Source: G963674665 sp963674665 (GTDB taxonomy: Bacteria; Desulfobacterota; Desulfovibrionia; Desulfovibrionales; Desulfovibrionaceae). From it: a DNA stretch of 64,000 nucleotides. The notes under the pieces are model-generated. The model searched no databases, was not told where the DNA came from, and saw only the letters and a list, made by a program, of their open reading frames with translations. The translations under genes and the position numbers were made by a program. Positions 27,782 to 36,355 of the stretch are shown one piece after another. The stretch is from assembly GCA_963674665.2 (NCBI GenBank), contig CAXXPL010000015.1:1-64000 (forward strand), in the 5' to 3' direction. Numbering within the stretch: position 1 is the stretch's first letter; every line of letters starts with the position of its first letter.

Positions 27782-28498
27782 TCAACGCTCGCCGTAGCGC
27801 AGGGTAGGAGCAAAATACCAGGTGCTCATGGGCTTGTCCTTGTCGCCGAAGAATCCCTTCTGGAACTGCATATAGTCCGTGCCGCCGTGGGAACCGCCCC
27901 ACACCCAGCCGTACTTTGTGAACACCTTGAATATTTCGGAGTCGAGGGAAATCTTGCCCTTTTGCCCGTCACGTTCGGTGTACTGGTCCGAGCCCTTGGG
28001 CCACCAGCCCTGAGCCGTGCCGCAGGGGTTGAACAGCGGGTTGATGTCGATGGCCAGGCCAAAGGCGTGGATTTGCTTTGTGGAAGGCTCCTCCCCGTCC
28101 TTGCGGCAATAGAATCCCACCGTGGCGTTGTGGATGGCGTACTTGCCCACGGAGAACGCCTCATAGGGGCGAATATTTTCAAAGGGGAAGCGCAGGTCGT
28201 AGAGTTCACGGAAGATGTCGGCCATCTCCTTGCTCACCACTTTATGGACCACCAACACACCCGTGTGAACCTTGTCGTCGAATCCCCAGTGGGAAAACTC
28301 CACGGCCACGAGGTCATCCAGGGGGACCGGGCACTCCTCGTTCCATGCGCGTCCGTTCATGGAGCGCTTTGCCTCCTTGTCCAGGGGGGAGATGGAGCAG
28401 GTATACTCCTGGGCGTGGCCCGCTGCGGCCGGGATGATGAGGAGGGTTATAAGCAGGGTGAAAGTGATGGTAAAGACGCGTGGAACGGGTATGGGCAT
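27782..28498 (-). CDS. Exported M15-family D,D-/L,D-carboxypeptidase-like protein
   Basis: A 238-residue exported protein: signal peptide about 1-29 (AAAGHAQ cleavage region), then a peptidase M15 (VanY-like) domain. The zinc-binding phrase HAFGLAIDINPLFNP (about 162-176) carries the SxHxxGxAxD-type His and Asp, and a second site is likely in the C-terminal GGSHGGTDYMQFQ. Such enzymes trim peptidoglycan stem peptides in the periplasm. The start is preceded by AAGGAA. It is transcribed divergently from lldE across a 367-bp gap. Confidence 0.85.
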   Translation of the reverse strand: MPIPVPRVFTITFTLLITLLIIPAAAGHAQEYTCSISPLDKEAKRSMNGRAWNEECPVPLDDLVAVEFSHWGFDDKVHTGVLVVHKVVSKEMADIFRELYDLRFPFENIRPYEAFSVGKYAIHNATVGFYCRKDGEEPSTKQIHAFGLAIDINPLFNPCGTAQGWWPKGSDQYTERDGQKGKISLDSEIFKVFTKYGWVWGGSHGGTDYMQFQKGFFGDKDKPMSTWYFAPTLRYGER

Positions 28499-28865
28499 TA
28501 AGGTTCCTTTTTGAGGGAAGGTGGGGCGGGATTACTTGAAATTCGTTAGATATTTTTTAATTATACGTGGGGGCTTCTCCCAGGTCAAGTTCAGGAGGGC
28601 AAAAAGCGGTAAAGTCCACTTGCAAGGCCTGGTCCCCTTGTGTATGGCTGCAACGAATATGGTTATGGTGAAATATACAACTCCTCAACAGTGACTTTCG
28701 GGGTGGATTGCTGGCAGGGTTCCTCCCGGCCTGGATCCAAAGACTCCAGACTGCGCCCTCACCCGCTGCGAGCGGCAATCTTCAGAATCTCGAAGAACAA
28801 TAGTGATTTACTGGCAGCTACTCTTCAGATCCATGCTCCGAATGTTGTGCAGCAAGGACGGAAAT
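28499..28865. other. Divergent intergenic region, M15 peptidase / lldE
   Basis: A 367-bp region upstream of both lldE and the M15 peptidase. It should hold the lactate-operon promoter and any regulator site. I see no clear palindrome, sigma-54 pair or gene in it. Confidence 0.45.
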
Positions 28866-29597
28866 ATGCGCGTACTTCTTTTTGTTCCCTGCCTGGTGCA
28901 GGATGTGGCCCCCGAGATAGGGCTGGCCACAGCCACGGTGCTTGAAAGAGCCGGGTGCGAAGTCCACCCTCCGGAAGGGCAGACATGTTGCGGTCAGCCA
29001 CTCTACAAACAGGGGCGGTTCGAGCGGACCAGAACCCTGGCCAGGCGTTTCATCGAACTCTTCAGCGGCGAAGCGCCGGTGGTATCCCCGTCGGCTTCCT
29101 GCGTGGCCATGGTGCGTCAGTATCCGCAACTGCTCAAGGACGAACCCGAATGGTACATCCGGGCCAAGGACCTTGCCGGCCGCTGCTATGAATTGTGCGA
29201 ATTCCTCGTGCACAAGTTGGATACCCGCTTGGAAGGGGCCTGCTTCCCATCCCGCGCCTCATATCATGAATCCTGCCAGGTACGCGCCCTGGGCGTGGCC
29301 GACGATGTGCGAGCCGTGCTCGCCAAGGTCGAGGGCCTGGACTTGGTGGAGCTGGACAATCCCACCTCCTGTTGTGGGTTCGGCGGCGCTTTCAGCATTC
29401 AGTATCCTGAAATCAGCGCGGCCATTCTCAATGAAAAACTGGAAACCATAGACGCGACGCAAACCGACACCTTGATTTGCGCCGAAGTGAGTTGTCTGCT
29501 GAATTTGCGCTCCGGACTGCAACGGAGGGGCTATGGCCCCCGTGCCCTGCATGTGGCGGAAGTCCTTGCCGGGCGGGAAAGCGGAGCCAAGGAGTAA
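28866..29597 (+). CDS. lldE: LldE/LutA, L-lactate dehydrogenase subunit with CCG domains
   Basis: A 243-residue (Fe-S)-binding subunit of the LldEFG (LutABC) L-lactate oxidation complex. It carries two cysteine-rich CCG motifs, QTCCGQPLYKQG near residue 45 and TSCCGFGGAFS near 170, of the heterodisulfide-reductase type. The start at 28866 (MRVLLFVPC) has AAGGA 8 bp upstream; an upstream in-frame ATG at 28803 is not supported. lldF follows after 3 bp. Lactate oxidation to pyruvate is the typical electron source of a sulfate reducer. Confidence 0.92.
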   Translation: MRVLLFVPCLVQDVAPEIGLATATVLERAGCEVHPPEGQTCCGQPLYKQGRFERTRTLARRFIELFSGEAPVVSPSASCVAMVRQYPQLLKDEPEWYIRAKDLAGRCYELCEFLVHKLDTRLEGACFPSRASYHESCQVRALGVADDVRAVLAKVEGLDLVELDNPTSCCGFGGAFSIQYPEISAAILNEKLETIDATQTDTLICAEVSCLLNLRSGLQRRGYGPRALHVAEVLAGRESGAKE

Positions 29598-29600
29598 GTC

Positions 29601-31025
29601 ATGTTTCAACAAACGGAAAAATTCCGGACAAAATCCACCGACGCGCTGAGCGACAAGCACCTGCGCAAGGCGGTCCGCCGGGCTTCCGACCATTTCCGTG
29701 AGGCCAGGGAGGAATGCCTGGCCCACACTCCCGAGTTTACGGAGCTGCGGGAACAGGCCAGAACCGCGAGGCTGCGCACCCTGCGCGAACTGCCGGAGCT
29801 TCTGGAACGTCTGGAAAGGAATCTGCTCGCCAACGGCATCCAGGTGCACTGGGCCTCGGACGCGACCCGGGCCACGGCCATAGTGACGGAACTGGCCGAT
29901 AAATACGGTTGCAGATCCGTGGTCAAGGGCAAGTCCATGGTATCCGAGGAGATCGGCCTCAACGACGTGCTCATGGCCAAGGGCATGGACGTGGTGGAGA
30001 CCGACCTCGGCGAATATATTGTCCAACTGGCGGGCGAGCCCCCGTCACATATCATCGCTCCGGCCATCCACAAGAGCCGGGAGCAGATCACCGCCCTGTT
30101 CGAGAAGCATCTGGGCAAGAGTTCCGAGGTCATAACCGAGCTCACGGCCATTGCCCGCGAAGCTCTGCGTGAGAAATTCTTCCACGCGGACATGGGCATT
30201 TCCGGTGTGAACATCGCGGTGGCAGACACCGGCACACTGGTGCTGGTGGAGAACGAGGGCAACATCCGCATGTGCACCACCTGCCCCCGCGTTCATGTGG
30301 CAATCATGGGTCTCGAGAAAGTGGTGGCGGGGCTTGAGGAGATGACCGCCGTGCTGCAGATGCTGCCCCGTAGTGCCACTGGGCAGAAGCTATCCTCCTA
30401 CGTGTCCCTGCTCAGCGGCCCCAGACGCGAGGGCGAGGAGGATGGCCCGGACCACATGCACGTGGTCATCCTGGACAACGGCCGCAGCCGGATCTACGCG
30501 GATGAGGAAATGCGCGAGAGCCTGCTCTGCGTGCGCTGTGGCGCCTGCCTGGGCGCCTGCCCCGTGTACCGCTGCATCGGGGGGCACAGCTACGGCTGGG
30601 CCTATTCCGGCCCCATCGGCGCCTTGCTCGGACCGCAACTGCTCCCCCATGAGAAGACCAAGGACCTGCCCAAGGCATGTACCTCCTGCGGTTCCTGCGC
30701 CTCGGTCTGCCCCGTGGGCATTCAGCACCACAAGCTGCTGGTGACCTTGCGGCACCGCTACGCCGAGGACTCGGAGTGGGGGGGGGGAGAAGGGTTTGCC
30801 GAAAAGCTGGTGCTCGACGCCTACACCTTTGCCGCGACCCACCCCACAGCCTACCGTGCCGCCGCGGCCATGGCCAGGGCCTACGCCCGTATGGACCCCG
30901 AATATAAGCTGGCGCGCAAGATGCCCATGGGCGGCGCGCTGGACAGATACGCCAAGGAGCGCAAGCCTCCGACGGCCAAGACTCCCTTCCAGAAGCTCTG
31001 GGAACAGCGCAAGGAGGAGAAGTGA
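29601..31025 (+). CDS. lldF: LldF/LutB, iron-sulfur LUD-domain subunit
   Basis: A 474-residue protein: LUD domain (about 65-295, with VVKGKSMVSEEIGLN and VAIMGLEKVV), then two 4Fe-4S motifs, CVRCGACLGACP near 310 and CTSCGSCASVCP near 357, and a C-terminal helical extension with MPMGGALDRYAK. This is the electron-transferring subunit of the LldEFG complex. It starts just after lldE and its stop overlaps the lldG start. The length is typical of LutB (about 470). Confidence 0.95.
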   Translation: MFQQTEKFRTKSTDALSDKHLRKAVRRASDHFREAREECLAHTPEFTELREQARTARLRTLRELPELLERLERNLLANGIQVHWASDATRATAIVTELADKYGCRSVVKGKSMVSEEIGLNDVLMAKGMDVVETDLGEYIVQLAGEPPSHIIAPAIHKSREQITALFEKHLGKSSEVITELTAIAREALREKFFHADMGISGVNIAVADTGTLVLVENEGNIRMCTTCPRVHVAIMGLEKVVAGLEEMTAVLQMLPRSATGQKLSSYVSLLSGPRREGEEDGPDHMHVVILDNGRSRIYADEEMRESLLCVRCGACLGACPVYRCIGGHSYGWAYSGPIGALLGPQLLPHEKTKDLPKACTSCGSCASVCPVGIQHHKLLVTLRHRYAEDSEWGGGEGFAEKLVLDAYTFAATHPTAYRAAAAMARAYARMDPEYKLARKMPMGGALDRYAKERKPPTAKTPFQKLWEQRKEEK

Positions 31026-31708
31026 TGCCTGAAGCACGCGATATCATACTCGGCTCCCTGCGCCCGCACATGACCGCTTCCGACAGGGGCGAGGGCCTCG
31101 GGCTCTCCGCCCTGGAGCCAAGCGCGGACTGGGATTCCATTGCAACCGCCATCACCCCCTTGAATGGCGGAGTGGTGGTGGCCAAGGACGCGGAAAGTTT
31201 CCCGGCCAGGTTGCAAGCCATGCTCGATACCTTGGGCGTGAAAAGTGCCATCTGCTGGGATCACCCCCTACTGCGCAAGCTCGGCGTGGCCGGCATCCTG
31301 AAGCGCTGCGGCGTGGAGGAATTGCGGGTGGCACCCGAGGGTGTGGAGGAAGCCACCGGACAACGCTTCTGCCCTCGCCTGTCGGACGTGGACCTTGGCA
31401 TCACCTCGGCCGACGCGGTGTTCGTCAACGCCGGCACCGTGGTGGTCATGGCCGGAGAGGGGCGCCCCCGTTCAGTGTCCCTGGCGCCCCCCATGCACCT
31501 GGCCATCGTACCGCGCAGCGCGCTTTACAGGGACCTCTCCAGCCTGCCGCAATTGCTGCGCGACTACATGGACGCCAATGGCCGCATGCCCAGCGGACTG
31601 CACATGATAACCGGCGCCAGCAGCACAGCCGACATAGAGCAACAGCTGGTGCGCGGCGTGCACGGCCCTGGACAGATCCGGGTCCTGGGCGTTGACTTCC
31701 AGTTGTGA
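31025..31708 (+). CDS. lldG: LldG/LutC, LUD-domain subunit
   Basis: A 227-residue LUD-domain protein, the third subunit of the L-lactate oxidation complex. Conserved stretches are DVDLGITSADAVFVNAGTVV and the terminal HGPGQIRVLGVDF. The start ATG at 31025 shares one base with the lldF stop (TGATG) and has AAGGAGGAG upstream; the preceding GTG codon at 31022 is a less likely start. A short G-rich hairpin lies in the 100 bp after the gene. Confidence 0.92.
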   Translation: MPEARDIILGSLRPHMTASDRGEGLGLSALEPSADWDSIATAITPLNGGVVVAKDAESFPARLQAMLDTLGVKSAICWDHPLLRKLGVAGILKRCGVEELRVAPEGVEEATGQRFCPRLSDVDLGITSADAVFVNAGTVVVMAGEGRPRSVSLAPPMHLAIVPRSALYRDLSSLPQLLRDYMDANGRMPSGLHMITGASSTADIEQQLVRGVHGPGQIRVLGVDFQL

Positions 31709-31808
31709 TGCGCCGGTATAAACCGCTATAGCCGGGGGAAACTTCCGATTCAGGGAGTCCCCGCGTTTCGCCAACAGACAAACACGGAACGAGACAAGAG
31801 AGACACGC

Positions 31809-32315
31809 ATGGACAACCCCTTTGTGTTGGTGGAGACCGACCTGGGCGAAATGCTCATCGAACTGTTCGCGGACAAGGCGCCGAAGAGCGTTGAGAATTT
31901 TCTGCGCTACGTGGATGACGGCCACTACGACGAGACGATCTTCCACCGTGTGGTGCGGGGATTCGTCATCCAGGGCGGGGGGTATGACCGCGACCTCCAG
32001 AAACGCCCCGTGCGGGAGCCGGTGGTCAACGAGGCGGACAACGGCCTGAAGAACATGCATGGCTCGGTCTCCATGGCCAGGGCCGAGGCAAAGGACTCCG
32101 CCTGCGACGAGTTCTTCATCAATGCCGTGGACAACCCGGACCTCGATCATCAGGACGACAGCGACGAGGGCTTTGGCTACGCGGTGTTCGGCCAGGTGGT
32201 GGAAGGCCTGGACCTGGTGAGGAAGATCAACTGGAAGGTGGTCAAGGCCCGGGAAGGATTCCCGGAACTGCCCGCCGACACCGTGGTGATCCGCTCGGTC
32301 CGCCGTTTCGAATAA
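31809..32315 (+). CDS. Cyclophilin-type peptidyl-prolyl cis-trans isomerase
   Basis: A 168-residue cytoplasmic cyclophilin (no signal peptide). Core features: FHRVVRGFVIQGGGYD with the catalytic arginine, EFFIN for the usual QFFIN, and YAVFGQVVEGLDLV. It accelerates proline isomerisation during protein folding. The length matches the PpiB type (about 165). It lies 100 bp after lldG and 27 bp before a VOC gene; cotranscription with the latter is likely. Confidence 0.93.
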   Translation: MDNPFVLVETDLGEMLIELFADKAPKSVENFLRYVDDGHYDETIFHRVVRGFVIQGGGYDRDLQKRPVREPVVNEADNGLKNMHGSVSMARAEAKDSACDEFFINAVDNPDLDHQDDSDEGFGYAVFGQVVEGLDLVRKINWKVVKAREGFPELPADTVVIRSVRRFE

Positions 32316-32342
32316 CAGGCCCACAAACAACAAGGGGACGTC

Positions 32343-32822
32343 ATGACCAAGGTCACGTATTCCATGCCTGTCCTGCTGGTTTCCAATATCGAGCTTTCCA
32401 CCCGGTTCTATCAGGACCTCTTCGGGCTGGAGATAGAGCACGATTTCGGAGAGAACGTGGTGTTCTCCGGCGCATTCTCCCTGTGGCAGCGGGATTACGC
32501 CCGTCAGATCATCCACGGCGGAACCCGGGAAGGAGCGCCAGGATGCGCGGGTGAGGTGATGGAGCTCTATTTCGAGTCCGAAGACATCGAGGCCTTCTGG
32601 GACGACCTGTGCTCACGCGATGGCCTCGAGATAGTGCATGAACTCAGGGAGGAGCCCTGGGCCCAGCGCACGGTGCGTTTTCTCGACCCCGACGGCTTCG
32701 TGCTCGAAGTGGCCGAACCCATGCGCTCCGTGGTGCGCAGGCTGCACCGCCAGGGGGTGTCCCTGGCCGGAATCCAGGAGCGGACCCATATGACCGGGGA
32801 GACCATCAAAAGCTTTCTCTAG
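32343..32822 (+). CDS. VOC/glyoxalase family protein
   Basis: A 159-residue protein with a vicinal-oxygen-chelate fold: MPVLLVSNIELSTRFYQDLFG at the start and a C-terminal TVRFLDPDGFVLEVAEPM, the standard last strand with Glu. Family members include glyoxalase I, dioxygenases and resistance proteins; the substrate cannot be predicted. AGGGGA precedes the start. It follows the cyclophilin and is closed by a strong terminator 134 bp downstream. Confidence 0.85.
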   Translation: MTKVTYSMPVLLVSNIELSTRFYQDLFGLEIEHDFGENVVFSGAFSLWQRDYARQIIHGGTREGAPGCAGEVMELYFESEDIEAFWDDLCSRDGLEIVHELREEPWAQRTVRFLDPDGFVLEVAEPMRSVVRRLHRQGVSLAGIQERTHMTGETIKSFL

Positions 32823-32955
32823 TGGAGTGCGGCCCAGCCGATATGCTCCGGAATGATTTTCCGGGGGGAACCATTTTCAATTGGTTTCCTCTGGGAGCAC
32901 TCTCGCAGTAATCCATTGACGTCCTTTTAGCCCAATTGCTGAACTGTGCCGCGTC

Positions 32956-33004
32956 CATGGCCGGTTGTGCGAATGAAAACTCGCGTGACCGGCCATGTTT
33001 TTTT
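32956..33004 (+). terminator. Strong rho-independent terminator
   Basis: Arms CATGGCCGGT (32956-32965) and ACCGGCCATG (32988-32997), with an inner GCGA/TCGC pairing, followed by TTTTTTT (32998-33004). It closes the cyclophilin-VOC unit. The 133 bp between the VOC stop and the hairpin show no gene. The 226 bp after it (33005-33230) form the leader of the peroxiredoxin gene. Confidence 0.9.
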
Positions 33005-33230
33005 GTTTGGGAGATGACATTGCCCCTTTTTTTATGTAACAGTATTTCCAATGAGTAGTCTTCTTATGAATAGGGCATATTAATAACAAGCCAAGCCTAT
33101 GGAGCATGTCATGGCTGAAGAAACCCCTGTCGGATGCGCCAGACCCACGGGTGGGCTCGTGGGGGAGGAACCGGCGGAGCAGGAAGCCGGGAATCGGAAT
33201 CCAGAACCCGCGACAAACGGAGGAAAAGCA

Positions 33231-33842
33231 ATGGTAACAGTTGGTAAGAAAGCGCCGGATTTTGCGGCGCCGGCTTATTTCAACGGGCAATTCACCTCTA
33301 TTAAACTCTCGGACTACCTGGGAAAATGGGTGGTCCTGTGTTTCTATCCAGGTGACTTCACCTTTGTTTGAGCGACCGAGATTTCGGCGGTCGCCGAAAC
33401 AAACCCCAAGTTCGAGGAGCTCGGCGTGCAGGTGCTCTCCATGAGCGTGGACAGCATGTTCGTGCACAAGATGTGGGTGGATGACGAACTCTCCAAGATG
33501 ATTACGTCCAAGAAAGTGCCCTTCCCCATGCTCTCGGATGCCGGAGGCAAGGTTGGGCAGGTCTACGGTGTGTATGACCAGGACGCGGGCGTTGATGTGC
33601 GCGGCCGATTCCTCATCGATCCGGACGGAGTGGTGCAGGGCTTCGAGGTCCTGTCACCGCCGGTGGGGCGCAACGTCAACGAGACCATTCGGCAGATCCA
33701 GGCCTTCCAGCTGGTGCGGGCGAGCAAGGGCAGCGAAGCCACGCCTTCGGGCTGGAAGCCCGGCAAGGCGGTCCTCAAGCCCGGCGTGCCCCTGGTGGGC
33801 AAGGTATGGGCCGAGTGGACCGTGGACAAGGCCTTTGATTGA
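33231..33842 (+). CDS. Selenocysteine-containing peroxiredoxin (AhpC/TSA family), TGA read through
   Basis: A 203-residue 2-Cys-type peroxiredoxin in which the peroxidatic cysteine codon is an in-frame TGA (33369-33371, residue 47). The context is FYPGDFTFV-U-ATEISAVAE, where the family has FYPxDFTFVCPTEI. Sequence on both sides aligns in one frame with family landmarks (VLSMSVDSMFVHKMW, FPMLSDAGGKVGQVYGV, RGRFLIDPDG). A 7-bp hairpin starts right after the TGA, as expected for a bacterial SECIS. The usual resolving cysteine is replaced by Thr171 (ATPSGWKPG); the only other cysteine is Cys37. It would reduce peroxides through a selenolate. The start at 33231 has GGAGG 7 bp upstream; an upstream in-frame ATG at 33111, with GGAG, would add 40 residues. 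A plain nonsense mutation is the alternative. Confidence 0.88.
33369..33394 (+). promoter_or_regulatory. In-frame UGA with putative bacterial SECIS hairpin
   Basis: UGA (33369-33371) is followed at once by GCGACCG (33372-33378), a 9-base loop AGATTTCGG and CGGTCGC (33388-33394), a perfect 7-bp stem. Bacterial SECIS elements sit directly 3' of the Sec UGA inside the coding region and recruit SelB. The residue after Sec is Ala (GCG) in place of the usual Pro, a base change that builds the stem. Confidence 0.75.
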
Positions 33843-33876
33843 TTGACACCTAGGTAGCCGTTTCAGTGATCACCGG

Positions 33877-33904
33877 GGGAAGCTTTCTGGACAACGAGCT
33901 TCCC
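33877..33904 (+). terminator. Terminator of the peroxiredoxin gene
   Basis: GGGAAGCT (33877-33884) and AGCTTCCC (33897-33904) form an 8-bp stem, with a T-rich stretch some 25 bp further on. It lies 35 bp after the peroxiredoxin stop. Confidence 0.6.
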
Positions 33905-34073
33905 TCGGAATACCGCCTTTTCGATCTTTTTTTCATGTTGCGGGCGATGGCAATAGCCACGTTTTTGAAAGGGTTTCCGCCCCGTAACTCCTTTCTCCAT
34001 ACCCTCTTGCGCTTCACTGCGCGTGCGATTACCCATTGACACGAGTCCTGGCCCCTCTTACACGCAGGCCAGA

Positions 34074-35024
34074 ATGGACAACAATTTCTCCACCTTCACC
34101 ACGCTCCAGTGGAACGGCGTTGAACTGCAGCTTCCCGAGGACTGGGAGCCACTCAGGCTGGGGCGTTGCGCGTTCCGTGTGGCCGGGCCGGACGAGGGCG
34201 GCGCGGTGCTGGACTGCTCCTGGCAGCGCGGGCGGGCCGTTTCGGTCAGGAAGGGCGCCAGGCGTCTACGCAAGGGATTGCGGGACCTGGCCCCCAGATT
34301 TGGCAGGGAGCAACTGCCGGACTCTCTGGTTCCTGTCTGCGATCTCCTGGAGGAGCGTGGGCTGCGGGTGCAGCCGTTCGCGTGGGGAGAGTCCGAGGAT
34401 AATTCCGACCCGGACAGGGGCGTGGGATTTCTGCTGCGCAACGAGCGGAGCGGCTCCAGCTTCCTGCTGCGTCTGCTCAGGCCCGAGGCACTGGACGGTC
34501 TGGCCACGGAAGTGCTGAACTCCTTCCGGGACGAAACAGCGGACACAGTGAAGAACTTCAGGCTGTTCGGCATCTCGGCCAGAGTGCGCGGGGACCTGGA
34601 GTTGCGTTGTTTCTCCTTCAAGCCGGGGCATTATCGCCTGGAATTCCTGGGAACCGGCAGAGCCAAGGGTACGGGGCTGGCGCTGGAGCGTCTGAGCCCG
34701 GCCTCGGTGCTCCTGCAGGGCGAGGACTTCCCGGAATGGGTGGGCAAGCGTTTCGGCCGCCTGGTCGACGCAACCCTGGAAGAGGGGCATTGGCAGGGCG
34801 GTCCCTGCGTCATGTGGAGCTCCGGATCAAAGCGGGGGCTCTGGGAGCGGTTGTTCAGCGGCCGGAAGGGAGCGCCATCCATGGTCAGGGCCTGGCGGCC
34901 GGAGAATTCCAACACGGTGCTTTGCGTGGCGCTCAAGAACAGGAAAGGCGCAACCAAGAGCATGAGGGATATTTTCGAGGAGGTGTGCGCGGAATATGGC
35001 GTTGTTCAAGTTCGGAAAGACTGA
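34074..35024 (+). CDS. Hypothetical protein heading a PqqD-like operon
   Basis: A ~316-residue soluble protein with no family I recognise. It opens MDNNFSTFTTLQWNGVELQL and contains FRLFGISARVRGDLELRCFSFKPGHYRLEF and a C-terminal MRDIFEEVCAEYGVV (each only partly quoted). No signal peptide, membrane segment or catalytic motif stands out. The start at 34074 is chosen by the change to well-behaved coding sequence; an in-frame ATG at 34023 is possible. Its last 29 bases overlap the PqqD-like gene, so the two are cotranscribed. Any role comes from context only. Confidence 0.6.
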   Translation: MDNNFSTFTTLQWNGVELQLPEDWEPLRLGRCAFRVAGPDEGGAVLDCSWQRGRAVSVRKGARRLRKGLRDLAPRFGREQLPDSLVPVCDLLEERGLRVQPFAWGESEDNSDPDRGVGFLLRNERSGSSFLLRLLRPEALDGLATEVLNSFRDETADTVKNFRLFGISARVRGDLELRCFSFKPGHYRLEFLGTGRAKGTGLALERLSPASVLLQGEDFPEWVGKRFGRLVDATLEEGHWQGGPCVMWSSGSKRGLWERLFSGRKGAPSMVRAWRPENSNTVLCVALKNRKGATKSMRDIFEEVCAEYGVVQVRKD

Positions 35025-35457
35025 CGCGCCCCCTTCCTTGAGCAGGGAGCAGGCTCTGGCCTGCGTCCCCCGGAAGAACCATCTGGTGCGCGAGGAGCCT
35101 CTCGCGGGCGGACTCGTGCGCCTCACATACCCCCTTTCCTGGAAGCCCTGGTTCGGGGGCCTGGCCAAGCGCTTAGGTGCCTGGGATTCGAGCCCCAGGG
35201 ACAAGCGTCTTGACCTCGACGTCATGGGCACCGCGGCCTGGAAGCTGCTGGACGGCAAACGGGACGTGAGGACGATCATCGATCTGTTCGCCGCGAAGTT
35301 CGACCTGCAGCCCAGGGAGGCCGAGGTCTCCATGACGGCGTTCCTCAAGGAGCTGGGCAAGCGCGGGCTGGTCCTCATGCTGCAGGGGCCGGTGGAGCCC
35401 GAGACGCAAACACAAGGGAAAAAGGGCAAAAGGAAAAAGAAGAAAAATGTCCAATGA
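34996..35457 (+). CDS. PqqD-family (RiPP recognition element-like) protein
   Basis: A 153-residue protein whose residues about 72-125 have the PqqD winged-helix pattern: LDVMGTAAWKLLDGKRDVRTIIDLFAAKF, then EAEVSMTAFLKELGKRGLV. PqqD domains bind leader peptides for radical-SAM peptide-modifying enzymes, but many stand-alone relatives have other, unknown partners. The C-terminal tail is very lysine-rich (KKGKRKKKKN). It overlaps the upstream gene by 29 bp and the downstream methyltransferase-like gene by 11 bp. No radical SAM or precursor peptide gene was seen. Confidence 0.75.
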   Translation: MALFKFGKTDAPPSLSREQALACVPRKNHLVREEPLAGGLVRLTYPLSWKPWFGGLAKRLGAWDSSPRDKRLDLDVMGTAAWKLLDGKRDVRTIIDLFAAKFDLQPREAEVSMTAFLKELGKRGLVLMLQGPVEPETQTQGKKGKRKKKKNVQ

Positions 35458-36037
35458 ACTGTCGGACCTGTATGGCCTTGTCGAGAACGGCTGGTTGCGC
35501 AGCTATCGGGAGCAGCAATGCGTGGATAAGCATGGCAATCCCCTACCCTGGTACACGTACTCGGCCATCCACTTCATCCAGGGGCGGCTGGCCCCCTGGA
35601 TGCGTGTTTTCGAATATGGCTGCGGCAACTCCAGCCTGTGGTACGCGAGCCGCGTGTCCCTGGTGGATGCTGTGGACGATGACGCATCCTGGGTGGAAAA
35701 AGTGCGCAGCGTGTGTCCGGTAAACGTCACCATCCTGCATGCGGAGAACCGTTGCGAGCCCTATGTGAAAGCCATCGGTTTCAACCGCCGCAGGTACGAC
35801 GTCGTGGCCATCGACGGCCGCAACCGGGTGGCCTGCGTGCAGGAAGCCGTATCGCACCTGAACGACGGGGGCGTCATCGTCTATGACAACACGGATCGCC
35901 CCCGCTATGCCGAGGGCATCGAGTTCCTGAAGTCCAGAGGATTCAGGCAGGTGGAGTTCTTCGGTGTCGTGCCGATGATCCCGGACCTGGAGGAGACCAG
36001 TGTCTTCTATCGCCAGGGCAACGTGTTCGGGATTTGA
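35447..36037 (+). CDS. Class I SAM methyltransferase-like protein
   Basis: A 196-residue protein with a Rossmann-type methyltransferase pattern: VFEYGCGNSSLWYASRV (motif I, about 53-69), then VDAVDDDASWV, YDVVAIDGRNRVACV and GGVIVYDNTDRPRY. The set resembles small FkbM/MTase_24-like enzymes, substrate unknown. It overlaps the PqqD-like gene by 11 bp and closes the three-gene unit. The pairing suggests modification of a peptide or small molecule, but that is inference. Confidence 0.75.
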   Translation: MSNELSDLYGLVENGWLRSYREQQCVDKHGNPLPWYTYSAIHFIQGRLAPWMRVFEYGCGNSSLWYASRVSLVDAVDDDASWVEKVRSVCPVNVTILHAENRCEPYVKAIGFNRRRYDVVAIDGRNRVACVQEAVSHLNDGGVIVYDNTDRPRYAEGIEFLKSRGFRQVEFFGVVPMIPDLEETSVFYRQGNVFGI

Positions 36038-36355
36038 CGGGTTTTTCAAGGGAGAGGGCCGCGCCCGCTTTTTTCGGGGTGTGCGGACGCGGCATGAGGC
36101 GTTACGAGGCAAGGAGGCGAATGCATTCACGTCGGACTTCTGGTCAGGGAAGCCAGAAGCGACCGAACAGCATTGTTACATGCAATATGCTCCGTTATTG
36201 GCTTTCGTTCATTGATATGGATCAAGTTTTTCCCTTATTCTTATCGCCCCTTTCCCCTGTAGGCGCTTTTCCTGGTTGACGGCATCCGAAAAAGAGGGCC
36301 TGCTGCGGTGAAAGCTTCACAACCCCATACCATCACAACGGAAAAGGGAGCTGCC
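36038..36355. other. Intergenic region upstream of the Crp/Fnr gene
   Basis: A 318-bp gap. It holds the FNR-type box at 36212-36225 and the promoter of the regulator gene. No gene is supported. Confidence 0.5.
36212..36225. promoter_or_regulatory. Perfect FNR-type box
   Basis: TTGATATGGATCAA is an exact TTGAT-N4-ATCAA palindrome, the classical FNR/Anr/Dnr target. It lies 131 bp before the start of a Crp/Fnr-family gene, which suggests autoregulation or control by a paralogue. Strand-neutral. Confidence 0.75.

Noticed and set aside
28499..28865. A lactate-responsive operator or sigma-54 promoter before lldE
   Set aside because: No palindrome or -24/-12 pair convincing enough could be found by eye.
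33099..33371. A separate short peroxiredoxin fragment ending at the TGA
   Set aside because: The conserved family sequence continues in the same frame past the TGA with a hairpin after it, so one Sec-containing gene explains both halves better.
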